Source of the DNA: Neodontobutis hainanensis
Taxonomy: Eukaryota; Chordata; Actinopteri; Gobiiformes; Odontobutidae
Assembly (NCBI GenBank): GCA_024349245.1
Contig: JALDNG010000020.1
Location: 832,001-896,000 of the forward strand
Reading direction: 5' to 3'
DNA: 64,000 nt
In this document: one piece after another, positions 1 through 11,007 of the stretch
How positions within the stretch are numbered: the stretch's first letter is position 1
How the letters are laid out: the number at the start of each line of letters is the position of its first letter
Notes under the pieces: generated by a model
What the model saw: only the letters and a program-made list of their open reading frames with translations
The model's database searches: none
What the model was told of the DNA's origin: nothing
Program-made: the position numbers and the translations under genes

Positions 1-1266
1 AAAAAAAAAAACACAGGAACTTGTTTATCCGGTCACCTATGTTTAATGTGTCCATGTTTTAAAAAGCTTAGATATGCAAGTCAGTTTTTATGTTTGTGCT
101 ACATTTGTTGCCCTCTCGTTGGATTGACTATGATTCATGTCGCCTCAGGTCCCATTACCACATTTGTTTCAGCAGAATCTCAACACCATTATGAAGTGAC
201 AGAAGTGTAGATGTTCGAACAGCAGACAAGTGTTGAGTCAGACTTTCTATGTGGCTTGAAAAACCTGGCACATACTTCTACAGGTTTCAGATCTTGTTTT
301 TAAAAAAAAAAAAAAAAAAAAAATTTAAAAAAAATATGTTAATGTCCTGGAATTTTGTTGAAGGAAAATAAAAAAAATTACAGACCGAGGCAGAAAGCAC
401 TGCCGTGTTAGTGAGACTCTAGATCCTTGAGATTAATTGCCATGTGTCCAGCTTCCAGACCCACAGAAGGTAAAAGGTTTGTGGTCTCATTTGAAAATTA
501 ATGCAAAACTATCAAGGGTTTGACTTTCTTTTTGGTGTAATTTTTAGTCCTAAAAGTTTCATAGGTATTATAGTCAGGTATTTTTTTGAAAAAAAAATAA
601 ATAAAAAAAAAAAATAAAAGTTTAATGGGGAAACTTATAAACTCAGCTCCTCCTACATCTGCCTTAGCCGTTTGTGTTTTCAGGATCCAAACTAACCACT
701 GTGAGCCCATCTGAAGTGACTGCTGTGTGGACGAACGCAGAACAGTCATGCCTCAGGGATAACGTCAACATTTGCAAACCGGTTGTTGAGTCGGCTCACG
801 GCTGTCACGGATGACTCTCGTCAGGTCAATTGTATTTGGCTGCGCTTGGACATGTGACAGCAGGGAATCAGTGGCTTTGCTGAGTGAACACTACAAAATG
901 CTCCTGGATCAGCACAGAGTTATAAAGAGTAAAATCAAAACCTCTAATCGAGCAGTTTGCAAGGGCGACTCTGACACTGGTTATAATTAGAGCTGAAGTG
1001 TGCTGGACTGTTCATTTGAGGAATAATAACTGAGATCCATTAGAAAAGAGTCATAGCCACACATTTATAAAGAACACTTTCTCTGCACTAGTTTGTAATA
1101 GGGATTTGTGTTGTATAGTGAGAACTCAAATGCTCAGAACTTGTTATTGTTAATAGCAGACGGCAGAACTTCACAACTTTAGCGCCGGACCAAGTTGGAG
1201 AGCTGGTGTGAGTCCACTAGAGGAAGTGGGACCGCTAAACAGGCAGGACTCTGCTGGACCAAAGGC
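1..1266. other. AT-rich unique stretch, no gene seen
   Basis: Homopolymer A runs lie at the very start and near 300-322 and 582-620. The short open frames here have no start context, domain or splice structure that I can support. Nothing else recognisable. Confidence 0.5.
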
Positions 1267-1332
1267 AGGACCAGGACCAGGACCAGGACCAGGACCAGGA
1301 CCAGGACCAGGACCAGGACCAGGACCAGGACC
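1267..1332 (+). repeat. (AGGACC)11 perfect hexanucleotide microsatellite
   Basis: Eleven uninterrupted, identical copies of AGGACC. Because the unit is six bases, each frame reads an endless dipeptide (Gly-Pro on plus, Leu-Val and Gly-Pro on minus), which explains the overlapping open frames here. The lack of any substitution suggests a young or length-unstable locus. A sequence matching the ideal 5' splice site (CAG|GTAAGT) follows at 1335-1343, five bases after the array. Confidence 0.97.
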
Positions 1333-2369
1333 AACAGGTAAGTGCACAGGGTTAGCAGGGCCAGCCACAAGCAGTGCTGGCCCCTCACTCATTGGGCCAG
1401 TAGAACACTCTGGCAGAGATGAGCACTGGGCTGGCTGCTTAAGTGCAGAGAAGACTGATGAGGAGATGAGTTTCAGGTGGGCTGACAGGTGTGCTTGTTA
1501 ACGGTGTCAGGGAAGATCTGGAGTGAACTCTGTGGATTGTGACACAATAGAGATTGGAAATCCAACAGGGCTTTAAAAATCAACATAAAATGGTCTTGAG
1601 AACAAAAGCACAACACCTCAGTTTCACAGTGAACTTTAACCCAAACAGTTCTGCAATAACAGGTTTGTTTTGCATCGCTGTTATAAAGATAAAACCCATT
1701 TATGAACCAAACTGAATGCTGTTGTCTATTAACACATCTAGTTAAAATAGTACTCCAAATACTTAAACTTTAGTTGGATTTGAACAGGTGTTAGATAGAT
1801 TTGAACAGGTTTAGTTGGAATTTGAAGCATGTCCCTAAAAAGGAGAAGCATAAAGTGTGGATTTCCAATCTGCAGTTTCACCAAAGACTACACAGCCCCC
1901 TTCTACAGACTGCTTTCTGGTTCAAAGTAAAAGATAATCGATGAGGACTGTGTTTGTGAGTGAAATCTGGTGTGGGTTATATACGCTGGTCTCATCTCTG
2001 CAGTTGTCACTATTTTGTTTTAATTGGAGCAAAACCATCCTCTGCGTCACATCCACAGCTCCACGGTTTTTATTCCCAACTGTTTCCACTTTGTCAGGAC
2101 TCATTACCATCCAGCCTCTCGTTCAGTGAACACTTCCCGGGCTTTGAAGGCAGCTTCATCACAATGTCGACTCTTTCAGTGCTTTTTTTTTTTTTTGCTC
2201 CTGGTTGTTGTTTTTTCTTCTGAAAGCAGCGGATCGGAGAAACAGGAAGTTAATGTGGACTGACTGGAGTGGGTCAGGTAACAACAGGAGTCAGCACCAC
2301 ACAATAATTAAACCCAGATCTAAGGGTTTTTCAAGTGTTTCTGGTGAATACTTTTCCAGGACAATAGTG
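1333..2369. other. Unique sequence without recognisable gene
   Basis: Contains two or three diverged copies of a word like GATTTGAACAGGTTTTAG at about 1768-1825, which also recurs inside the hAT-like element at 9.9-10.04 kb. A T run lies near 2183. No coding evidence. Confidence 0.4.
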
Positions 2370-2377
2370 GGAATGTG

Positions 2378-2724
2378 CTAGCCTGGCTCCGCCCTCCTAC
2401 GTACTTCCGCTCAATTTCATTTCGCTTTAGTACTTAGTCTGGGATCGCTGTATATTCTTAGGTTTCCAGAAATCAATTTTTTGTAGGACCAATCAGCGAA
2501 CAGAGGGAGTGACTTGTTGTTTCCAGTCGGTTTCGGCGCATGACAGACGTCACGACCACACGTTAGCGATTGGCTATGGCAGATCCTGAGTGACTCTGGG
2601 CAGATCCAATAGTTTTAAACTTCAACAGAGTTCCCGCATACAAGGAAGTAAACGCTTGTCAATGGAGCGAGGCCAGACTCTCTGTACAAATGAAATGTAC
2701 GAGAGTCTGGTAGAACCAGGCTAG
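2378..2724. mobile_element. Non-autonomous DNA transposon (MITE), complete, with target-site duplication
   Basis: The ends form a perfect 9-bp terminal inverted repeat, CTAGCCTGG at 2378-2386 and CCAGGCTAG at 2716-2724, and the similarity continues imperfectly inward to a shared CGTAC. The element sits between two copies of GGAATGTGCT (2370-2379 and 2724-2733), so the exact junction is ambiguous by one or two bases and the duplication is 8-10 bp. There is no coding capacity in about 345 bp. A long duplication is typical of hAT, Mutator-like or related superfamilies, and I do not assign one. Internally it holds CCAAT at 2489, ATTGG at 2569 and a GACGTCA word at 2546. Confidence 0.85.
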
Positions 2725-3007
2725 GAATGTGCTTGCTTGGACAACAAATCTAAAAAGTAATCAAGTTAACTTTTTAAAGGCAAAGTGTGTGGCTAACTGT
2801 CATTTCTGGTTAACCAAAGCACTAATGAAGAGCATTGGCTCATTTACCTAAAATTAGGGCAGATTAAATCAGCCACTAACAACAAATCAGTATTGTAAAG
2901 TTAGGCTTAGCTCCAGAAAATGGAGGAATTGGGACAGTTATGTTACTGACCCAACACTAATGTCTGACCAAATGTCCACAGAGGTTCTCAGTCATCCAGG
3001 ACATATT

Positions 3008-3058
3008 CAAGAAAAGGTTTCAACCTACGTTCAGATGCCTTTGTGAAACCTTTTCTTG
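3008..3058. repeat. Inverted repeat, 15-bp perfect stem with 21-nt loop
   Basis: CAAGAAAAGGTTTCA at 3008-3022 is the exact reverse complement of 3044-3058. With small bulges the pairing extends outward to a CCAG/CTGG closing stem near 2997 and 3064. It could be the core of a small MITE or an imperfect hairpin transcript; the sequence alone does not decide. Confidence 0.8.
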
Positions 3059-3114
3059 ACTCTGGACACATTTATCCAATCAAAAAAAGACTTAATTTCT
3101 TTCTTTCAAGTGCA

Positions 3115-3134
3115 TGTCTAAACGTGTTTAGACA
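3115..3134. repeat. 20-bp palindrome
   Basis: TGTCTAAAC and GTTTAGACA flank a two-base centre, giving nine paired bases each side. It is short enough to be chance in AT-rich DNA. Confidence 0.7.
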
Positions 3135-5459
3135 TAAACGTAAACTTTATTTAGTCTCGGAGGTGCTAAATTCTATATTTTTAATAACCTATGCCTAAAG
3201 ACGTATGACGGAGAGTTTGTGTGATATATTTTTAGATAAAATGGTTTAAACATAACAGGGAGAAAGTGAATCATAGCTGCTTAGAGCTGTATTTGACTTT
3301 ACAGTAGACGTCTGGATGTTTGTTGTCAGAAGCTGATTTTATTAGATGTCCTTTGGAAAACACAATCAGTTACTTTGCTTAAGTGAATGATCTTTATGTG
3401 CGTGAATAGGTTTTGTTCAGACACTCAAGGTTTGACTACCATCATAATTTATGGGAACACATTTGAAGACGCGTGCATCTGAAGGAGTAGCTTTTCCCAC
3501 AGATATAATAATACAGCCACGAAGGACTATTTAATTACAAATACAACTGTTTTCACTGGAGACAGTTTTATTCTGGAAAATATTCATTGTTATCCACAGG
3601 GACAAAAATATATTTGATTAAAACATCCTGTGTGCAACTGTACTGCAGTCACAGGACATTACGTCACTAAACCAATGCTACACACGGACAACACCAGGAC
3701 TAAAGCCTGGATTAAACCTGGAAAACTAATATGATGATGTTTATTTTCTATATGGTTATTACTTTTTTTAAATCTAATATACTTCTGCTCTCCAATAGAA
3801 AGAAATCACTGACCTACAGTAGATGATGACTAAAGCCTTGGCCACATGTTTAGATATTTTTAAAAAATATTTATCTCTCATCCAAATGCAATTGGTGTAA
3901 AAGTGAGTATTTTTTTCTAAGGACAGAGATTTTTTGTAAAAGGTTCTTGGAACATATCTATTTGTATAAATATTGCCTCCGACTAATCCAACCTAAAGTC
4001 AGACCAAAGTAAAGAAATACAGAAGAATAAGTCAAATTAATCTGATCCAAACAATAATGGCTATGTTAGTATTTATTTTGATTTAAGAGCCAGATACATT
4101 AAGGATAAATATAGTCATCGGTCTGGTGAAATTATTTTCCAAGACAGCACATATAGCAACACATATATTAATAATATTCCAACAATATTCCAGGTTTTCC
4201 AGGACGTTTGGAAACCCTTCAGTGTTGTTTGTTTGCCTCCAACAGAGACACCAGCCTCTTTCAGGCTCCTTTTGTCAAATACAATAACTGTATTTCCACA
4301 CTGTACATTCCCATTAGCCTCTGCAAAGCGAGTTTATGAGAAATTGGAAATACTCTGCGCTAACAGTCAAGGCAGAAAGAGAAATGAATTTATGTCGGAA
4401 AGGCCACAGTCCCAGATTAGACCTCTGCTCCCAATGAGCCTCTAATCATTTCTATTACGGATAATGAATAGCGCCAGATAACGCAGTTCATTAGAGGAAA
4501 ATATGTAGGTTCAAATAATGCTGGAAAAGAAAGTCAGACCGTGGAGCTGTTGAGGTTTACCGAGAGGGCATTAGGACCTACTAATATTGTGTTTTTTTTT
4601 TTTTTACCCAGGGTTTTCTAAAACGGTGGGAGAGGACCTTAAAGTGAGGCTTTTATTTCAGTCACTTTGCAGTTCCATCTTAATAACAAATTTCAGCATT
4701 AGATCTTTGTAAAGTGTTTTTTTGGAAGCTCTGAGAAGCCATCTTAAGTTTTTTAAATTTGTTGATTATTAATAGTATTCCAGCTGTTTCTTTTGTTTAT
4801 TTATGGCCTTACATTTGCTTTTGGTCCGGAGCTTATCCCAGCTGCTTGAGGACACAGTCAGAATGGCAAAAGTCGTATAGCATGCTCTAGAGTTTATTAG
4901 CTACAAAGGGTAGACACGTTTTTTTAAATTTTTTCCAAATGGCTGTGTTGATAAAAATGTCATCAGGTGTATTTTGGTCAAAAATCTTTTTTTTCTTCAA
5001 GCCTTTAATTAGCCTTTAAAAAGTGCATCTCTACTACCTGTGTTGCTTTTTTTTGTGCCACTGACTGGAATGTGAAGATCCCTTAATGTTTCCACGGCAA
5101 CCTTTAGAAACATGTTTTGTTTCCTAGGGACGCATGTGGAGCAATTTTAACTTTATTTTTTTATCAGATTGATCAGATCAGACTTTCTTTTTTTTTTTTT
5201 TTTTCCCAGACTTGGGTAAAAACCCAATAAAAATACCACTTGGCAAGAGAGATGAAAAACACATTTTAAAAACACAAGTAAATTCATAAATATTTGTATA
5301 ACATAGGGCTGAAGTTAATAATGGCATTCATGAAACTATTTGGAAAAAAATGTTGACACAATAATATGGCAATGTTTAAAAGAGCATTTTTCTTATTTTA
5401 AAGGGACTCGGGTGGAGCACAAAATGACACACAAGGGTTAAGCTGTGATGCAAATTTAT

Positions 5460-6335
5460 GTATTTAAATTCTTTATTGTCATTGCTATTAATACCAAGAT
5501 TTAAATATAACATCATCCACAAAAAGCATAGAATAAGTGGAATCCCATAAAGTGCAAATATTATACAATTATGGCCATGAGGCCCAGTTGTTTTAACACG
5601 CACTAACAGAACAAAATACCGGAGGACCAGGGAACAGAATAGATGGAGTGTGGTGAGGGCTGCTGGTTCTAGGATGTCCTTCCTGAGGGCAGCAGCTGGA
5701 ACAGGTGATGAGACCGGTCACTAATGATGTTGTGCTCTTGACGCAGCGGGAAGAGTAGATAGTGTAGATATCCGGGAGCATGGTCCTGATGATTTTCCCT
5801 GAGGTTATCACCACCCTCTGGAACGCCTGCTGTTCAGCCTTAATGCAGCTGGAGAAGCACACTAAAACCGGACATGCACTGTGCAACTTTCGGCTTGAAT
5901 TTGACCTGATCTCTAGACGTACAAATATTTTTGAGTTGGGATGAATTCGAGGTTCATCGTGCGTCCTTGTGGTGCTGTGCACAGGGAGTTACAAGGCAGT
6001 GAACTCCTCACAACAGGCTCCGGATGAATTTGAACTCACTTGTTTGTGATTTACTCAGACAGTGTAAGTTGGGGTTCTGTTTGAAACACTCTAAAGTTGC
6101 ACAGTGTATGTTAACAGTCCAAAAGTTGGCCCACTTTCAAAACCACAGTGGAATAAAATCACCATCTGCCTCAGGTGAAGTTTGGTTTTCTCAGGTAGAA
6201 GTTACTACTCCAGGAGAGGTCTTCTGTCACAGTCAGACCCACAAACTTAAAGCTGGTAGCCCTCTCCACCACCTCACTCCTGATGCAGAGCGGAGAAGGG
6301 CTGGTCCACATAAGACTGGGTTTCTGACAACTTTC
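5460..6335 (-). pseudogene. Degraded non-LTR retrotransposon (LINE) ORF2 C-terminus and 3' UTR
   Basis: Read on the minus strand, 6251-6201 encodes FKFVGLTVTEDLSWSSN, the pattern that follows the reverse transcriptase domain in many fish LINEs (FKFLGV..TEDLSW). Further on, 5838-5700 encodes AEQQAFQRVV... then a SSRC motif, matching the usual ADRKALQRVV...RC end of the same protein. Frames change between these blocks and the intervening 5890-6170 is barely recognisable, so the copy carries frameshifts and perhaps an insertion. The minus-strand 3' end has GACAATAAAG at about 5480, a usual LINE tail. Only the 3' part is present, as expected from 5' truncation. The clade is not assigned. Confidence 0.7.
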
Positions 6336-7513
6336 TGACAAAGACGGTTGCCACTCAGAGTTACCGAGTGGAGTATATGTCAAAAAACATACTTTAGCTT
6401 CACAAGAGTTTAGCTCCCATTTTTCATTTCAATGAAAAAAATCTAACTGAATTTATGGTTATTACATGCCATCATTTTATTCAGATTCTCCAATCTTCCG
6501 TCCATTGTCTGGAGCCTGTCTTCTGTAGTTAAGCCAAAATGTTGTTATTCCGTGCATCACTGTAACATGATAAGGAGAAGTCTGATTCAAAAGAGCCCTG
6601 TATCATCCATCATTAGTGACTTTCTTTGGCACATTTCAGTTAGAAACTGTCCTTTTATATTGAAAAGAGCCAAGAAAAGCCTTCTTGTACAAAGATCTGA
6701 AGGGGAAATGTAAAATGTGAGGCCTGCCAATGGGCTGCAGAGTGGGATATATCTGTGAACAGAGCCTACAGAGGATGTACAGCTCGACATAATGAGGTGC
6801 CCAGATTCAGGACTCGGCGTGCTTTTGGACGAGACTCAAAGAAAGGCGTCTGAATGACATAAAACAGCAGCTTACTTTAATGTGGTTTTAATCAGAACAA
6901 ATGAAGCCGGGCAGGATTCAGGTCAGTGCTGTCTGTAAATCTGTACAGTTTGTTCTACCACTGGCAGCGTTTCTATTTGTTTAGTTTAGTCTTACATCTG
7001 ATTCTGGAGCTGGCAAAACTAAACACTAAGTGTTGAAGTTGAATAAAGATGTTTGTTCTACCACTGCTTGTCATTATTCAGTTTGTTCAGTTATTCTCTG
7101 CTTTGGTTTACCACTTTAGCAAAACAACTTGTTATCTTGGATTATTTTGTCACAGATCGTTTGACCCACTGCTAACAAGGCTCCCATCACACTTCTGAGT
7201 CTGATTAAAAGTTGCTTTGAAGCAGAAAACCATTGGAGCAGACCATGTTCTCATTGCTGTGCCTTTATCAGCTCACTCCGTCTGATCTGAATAACAAAGA
7301 CCAGGCTGCACTCTCATCTCAAACCCGGCATTTAATCCACAGCTGAGCCATCAAACTCAGGCTCAAACCGAACTGGAGAGTACTGGCCAATTAACAATGG
7401 ACACTGATTTGAAATGTGGCCCTCAAGCTAAAGTGTTTGAGTCCATTTACGCCTTCGGTAAAAAGGGTTGTCCAGTAATAAGACTGCAGAGAGACCAGTC
7501 TTCATCAAAGCTA
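6336..7513. other. Unique sequence, no gene seen
   Basis: No recognisable element or supported coding frame. Short open frames show no domain or conserved pattern. Confidence 0.4.
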
Positions 7514-7514
7514 T

Positions 7515-7730
7515 GTCCGTAGCACTGGTGTATGAATGTGTGTGACTGTAGAGGTGTGTTTGGTGGAGGTAGGAGAAGGTTGAGCGCCGTTTGTATGGCA
7601 GCCCCCCTCTCTGTCTGCCCCAGGAGTGGATGTGTGTGAATGGGGTGAGTGGAAGCACGATGTAAAGCGCTTTGGGTGCCCGAGAAGGGTGCAGGAAAGC
7701 GCTATATAAATGCATGCCATTTACCATTTA
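7515..7730 (+). mobile_element. 5'-truncated SINE with L2-like 3' tail
   Basis: From GTCCGTAGCACTGG to CCATTTACCATTTA this matches 45595-45810 with about six differences in 215 bases, so both copies are of the same young subfamily. The tRNA-like head is missing, consistent with 5' truncation during retroposition. The 3' end carries the TGTAAAGCGCTTTGGGTGC...GCGCTATATAAATG block seen at the ends of many fish L2-type LINEs and their SINE partners. No clear target duplication was found. Confidence 0.85.
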
Positions 7731-9769
7731 TGTTTACAACTACCGTAGTTCTTGGAAACCTAGAGTACCTAAAGTAACTTGACTGGACAGATTGGTTTGT
7801 TCCAGAAAAAAAGCGCTATATATATGCAGTATATATATGCCACTCAGGAAATGTATGGATCCACACGAAACTGTAGTATCAATGCCAGGCCTGTTAGTGG
7901 CGCTGTAACGCTGAAACTACTGAAGCTATGACTCAGATAATTGTGCGTCCGTCATTCCTCCTGCTGCAGGTTAACGGAGCATCTTTGTAAATTTTTTATG
8001 TGTGCTAAATGAGTAGCAACAATATGTACAAAAAATAAAAACGCTATAGAGACTAGAGAGATAGTGTTTTTTTACTATCACAGCTGAAGTTGTAAAGCTA
8101 ACATGCAGGGCTCTTTTATCCAATGCAAAAAAGACAAAACAATACAACGATACATCAATCCTCTTTTCTACTGTATTCTTTTACAGCACAGCCGTACTGA
8201 CACATGACTTTATTCTGTAACAATGGGTCTTTTTTACTGATCTACTATTGTTTAAATCAAACTGAACAGTTTAAGAATGAACAGTAAAATCCCATAATGC
8301 ATTCAGTTCCTCTGTGTCTTCTCCGCGGTGTGCCTCCGAACAGCGTCCTGCAGTGTAAATCCCCTGGTTCCCAAGTTTTTTTTGAGAGATGACCTTGTAT
8401 TTATTCTGTTTGAAGTCTGCAGCAGTTCGCGCTAACATTAAATCTACAGCCAGCTCTCCCACATCAAACGCACACTCAGACCATAAACGGCTAAATTTAT
8501 TCATATGTCTCCCACATCGAGCAGCAGAGCGGAATATTAATCACTGGAGTTTGAACTGAAATCTGCAGAAAAATACACAAGACGAGGTTAAAGAAGTTTG
8601 GACTTTATTATTGAATGTTGATTTTAGCTCAAGAGCGGCTAATAGATGTTTTCTCTGCCTTAAAGAGCCTTTTTTTGTCCACATCATTACTGTGTCTCTT
8701 CAAACCCCCCTATGAGCTTGGACTTGGTCTGAGACTGGACATGGATTGTTTCCTGGGATCATGTCCTGGTCTTAATCTGGACTCTGCCCTTTAAAGGCTA
8801 GAAACACTAGCTATGAGGGCTTTTACAGTATATTTAGTTTTACTTGTTGAAAAAGGCACAGTTGAAATTTTCCAAAGAGGTGACACAGGTTCCAAACTTT
8901 CCTGGGAGCTTCTTTTTCACTCTGCAAAAAATGTCACTGTCCAATTTTCTTTCTTCTTTTCATTGGCAGCCCATACCTCCTTATTAAAATCAGTGTCGAC
9001 CAATGGGAGAGCTTCCTTTTGTTTTTGGGTGACTAAATGATGCTGTCTACTGACTCCTGGTTACTTTAGTCACTCATTTCTTGATCATCAGAATCTTTTT
9101 TGTCTCTTTCTGCCGGCTTAATCAGTAACACTGGACAGATATTTCTGAGTTGCATATGCAAAAATATTTTACTTCCTGCTCCTACCACGGCTCAAAAGGG
9201 ATAATCTAAGCACTGCTGGAAGATTAGAACAAACTGTTGAACACATTATTGCTAAATAATTAGGAAATGTATAAACTGTGAATTTGTTTCTCCCTAAAAA
9301 TACATCAGCCACCCATGCTTCTTTCTTTTCCTTTTGGTAAATGGGCTTTTTTTTTTTTTTTTTTTTTTTTCATACCAGAGTTTTTATTCTCTCCAATATA
9401 TGCAGCATAAACAATACTGTAACATCTTCAAATTGTCTCACTTTTCCTAACATTTCATTTTTAGTTAACTAGTATTTTAGTGGCTCCAGAAATGAAATGA
9501 AATGAATAATAAAAAAACGTTCTTAGTTCAGCTCAGGTCATTAACTTTAATCCTGATGAACTGTTTTCCTGCTGAGTCTTTCATTTAAATGCAATTAAAG
9601 ATGCTCTCAGTGCAGTATTACTAAGTCCTTTACTGTAGATAATCTTACTGTTTTTAATGGCTGCTCTCTCATTTATTTTTATAGACTATTTAGTTTTATT
9701 TGTTATAATTAGGCCCTAATAGATGTATTTGTCTGATTCAAAGCGCTTCATGTGAATAAAACACTAGAG
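7731..9769. other. AT-rich unique sequence, no gene seen
   Basis: Holds a near-direct TATATATGC duplication at about 7815-7842, and a 30-base run of mainly T at about 9340-9370. A minus-strand open frame at 8271-8504 has no recognisable domain. Confidence 0.4.
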
Positions 9770-10234
9770 CAGTAGTGTCAAACTCAAAGTGACAAGAAGC
9801 CGAAAAAAGAATCCTTTGATGGGCCGTAGACTGACACTTAAAAAAAATAGTTTCATCTTCATTTGAGTTTTTAACATATGTTTTCTTCTTGTATGTAAAA
9901 CTGGTTTAAACAGATTTGAGATGGATTTGGACAGGTTTTATTTGGATTTGAACAGGTTTTAGATGGATTTAAACAGTAGTGTAAAAACTTCAAAATGGTT
10001 TTATTTGGATTTGAACAGGTTTTAGTTTGATTTCAGGTTTTACATTTCTTTGAAGCAAAAAAACTGTCTGTACCAATAAGATTTCATAAACAAACTAAAT
10101 CTGATTGAAATCCATCTAAAACTTGTTAAAACCTTGTGCCAAAAACATCACCTATTAAATGTTTTGGAGGGCCACATAAAACATTACAAGGGGCCTTAAT
10201 TGGCCCCCGGGCCTTGAGTTTGACATATGTACTG
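9770..10234. mobile_element. hAT-like non-autonomous DNA transposon relic
   Basis: The left end reads CAGTAGTGTCAAACTCAA (9770-9787) and the right end is its imperfect reverse complement, sharing a perfect 12-bp TTGAGTTTGACA (10214-10225) and a terminal TACTG. Near the right end is a GGGCCACA...GGCCCCCGGGCC stretch. Both features are typical of widespread hAT-type MITEs in vertebrates. No clean 8-bp duplication remains. Inside, 9905-10040 contains several diverged copies of a GGATTTGAACAGGTTTTA word, an internal minisatellite-like expansion that also appears at 1.77-1.82 kb. No transposase is encoded. Confidence 0.75.
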
Positions 10235-10290
10235 TGTACAACAGCCTCTGTTTGTTGAGCTACATAAGGCCTCTCTCATGTGTCACTGGT

Positions 10291-11000
10291 GTAGACTGGT
10301 GCAGACAGGTGCAGACAGGTGCAGACAGGTGCAGGCAGGTGCAGACTGGTGCAGACAGGTGCTGGCAGGTGTAGACTGGTGCTGACAGGTGCAGACTGGT
10401 GCAGACTGGTGCAGACAGGTGCAGACTGGTGCGGACAGGTGCGGACAGGTGCAGACAGGTGCAGACAGGTGCACACAGGTGCAGACAGGTGCAGACAGGT
10501 GCGGACTGGTGCGGACAGGTGCAGACAGGTGCGGACTGGTGCAGACTGGTGCAGACAGGTGCACACAGGTGCAGACAGGTGCGGACTGGTGCAGACAGGT
10601 GCAGACAGGTGCGGACTGGTGCGGACAGGTGCGGACAGGTGCAGACTGGTGCAGACTGGTGCAGACTGGTGCAGACTGGTGCGGACAGCTGTAGACAGGT
10701 GCTGACAGGTGCGGACTGGTGCGGACTGGTGCGGACTGGTGCACACAGGTGCACACAGGTGCAGACAGGTGCGGACTGGTGCAGACAGGTGCGGACTGGT
10801 GCGGACAGGTGCAGACAGGTGCGGACTGGTGCAGACAGGTGCGGACTGTTGCGGACAGGTGCGGACTGGTGCAGACAGGTGCGGACAGGTGCGGACTGGT
10901 GCGGACTGGTGCGGACTGGTGCGGACTGGTGCGGACAGGTGCGGACAGCTGTAGACAGGTGCAGACAGGTGCAGACAGGTGTAGACAGGTGCAGACAGGT
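10291..11000. repeat. Decamer minisatellite, 71 units in perfect register
   Basis: Seventy-one successive 10-bp units, consensus GC(A/G)GAC(A/T)GGT, with no insertion or deletion across 710 bp. Almost all variation is at unit position 3 (A or G) and position 7 (A or T); rarer units read GTAGACAGGT, GCACACAGGT, GCTGACAGGT or GCGGACAGCT. The pair GCGGACAGCT-GTAGACAGGT occurs at 10681 and again at 10941, 26 units apart. About 42 junctions form the E-box CAGGTG and two form CAGCTG. Stop codons are absent in several frames of both strands, which explains open frames up to 247 codons; I do not regard them as genes. Confidence 0.98.
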
Positions 11001-11007
11001 GCAGACA

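Larger units (their letters stand above)
2734..5459. other. Long AT-rich stretch without gene; one hairpin and one palindrome
   Basis: No supported gene. The interval 4300-4550 is lower in simple repeats and holds several TAAT and ATTA words, as conserved non-coding elements often do, but conservation cannot be judged here. A short GACTAAA-like cluster lies at 3680-3730. T runs lie at about 4591 and 5189-5204. Confidence 0.4.

Noticed and set aside
1171..1501. Gly-Pro and Leu-Val repeat proteins
   Set aside because: Produced by the hexanucleotide array in three frames; starts are not ATG and no flanking domain is seen.
7815..7842. Promoter-like TATATATA cluster
   Set aside because: Simple AT repeats with no transcription start context.
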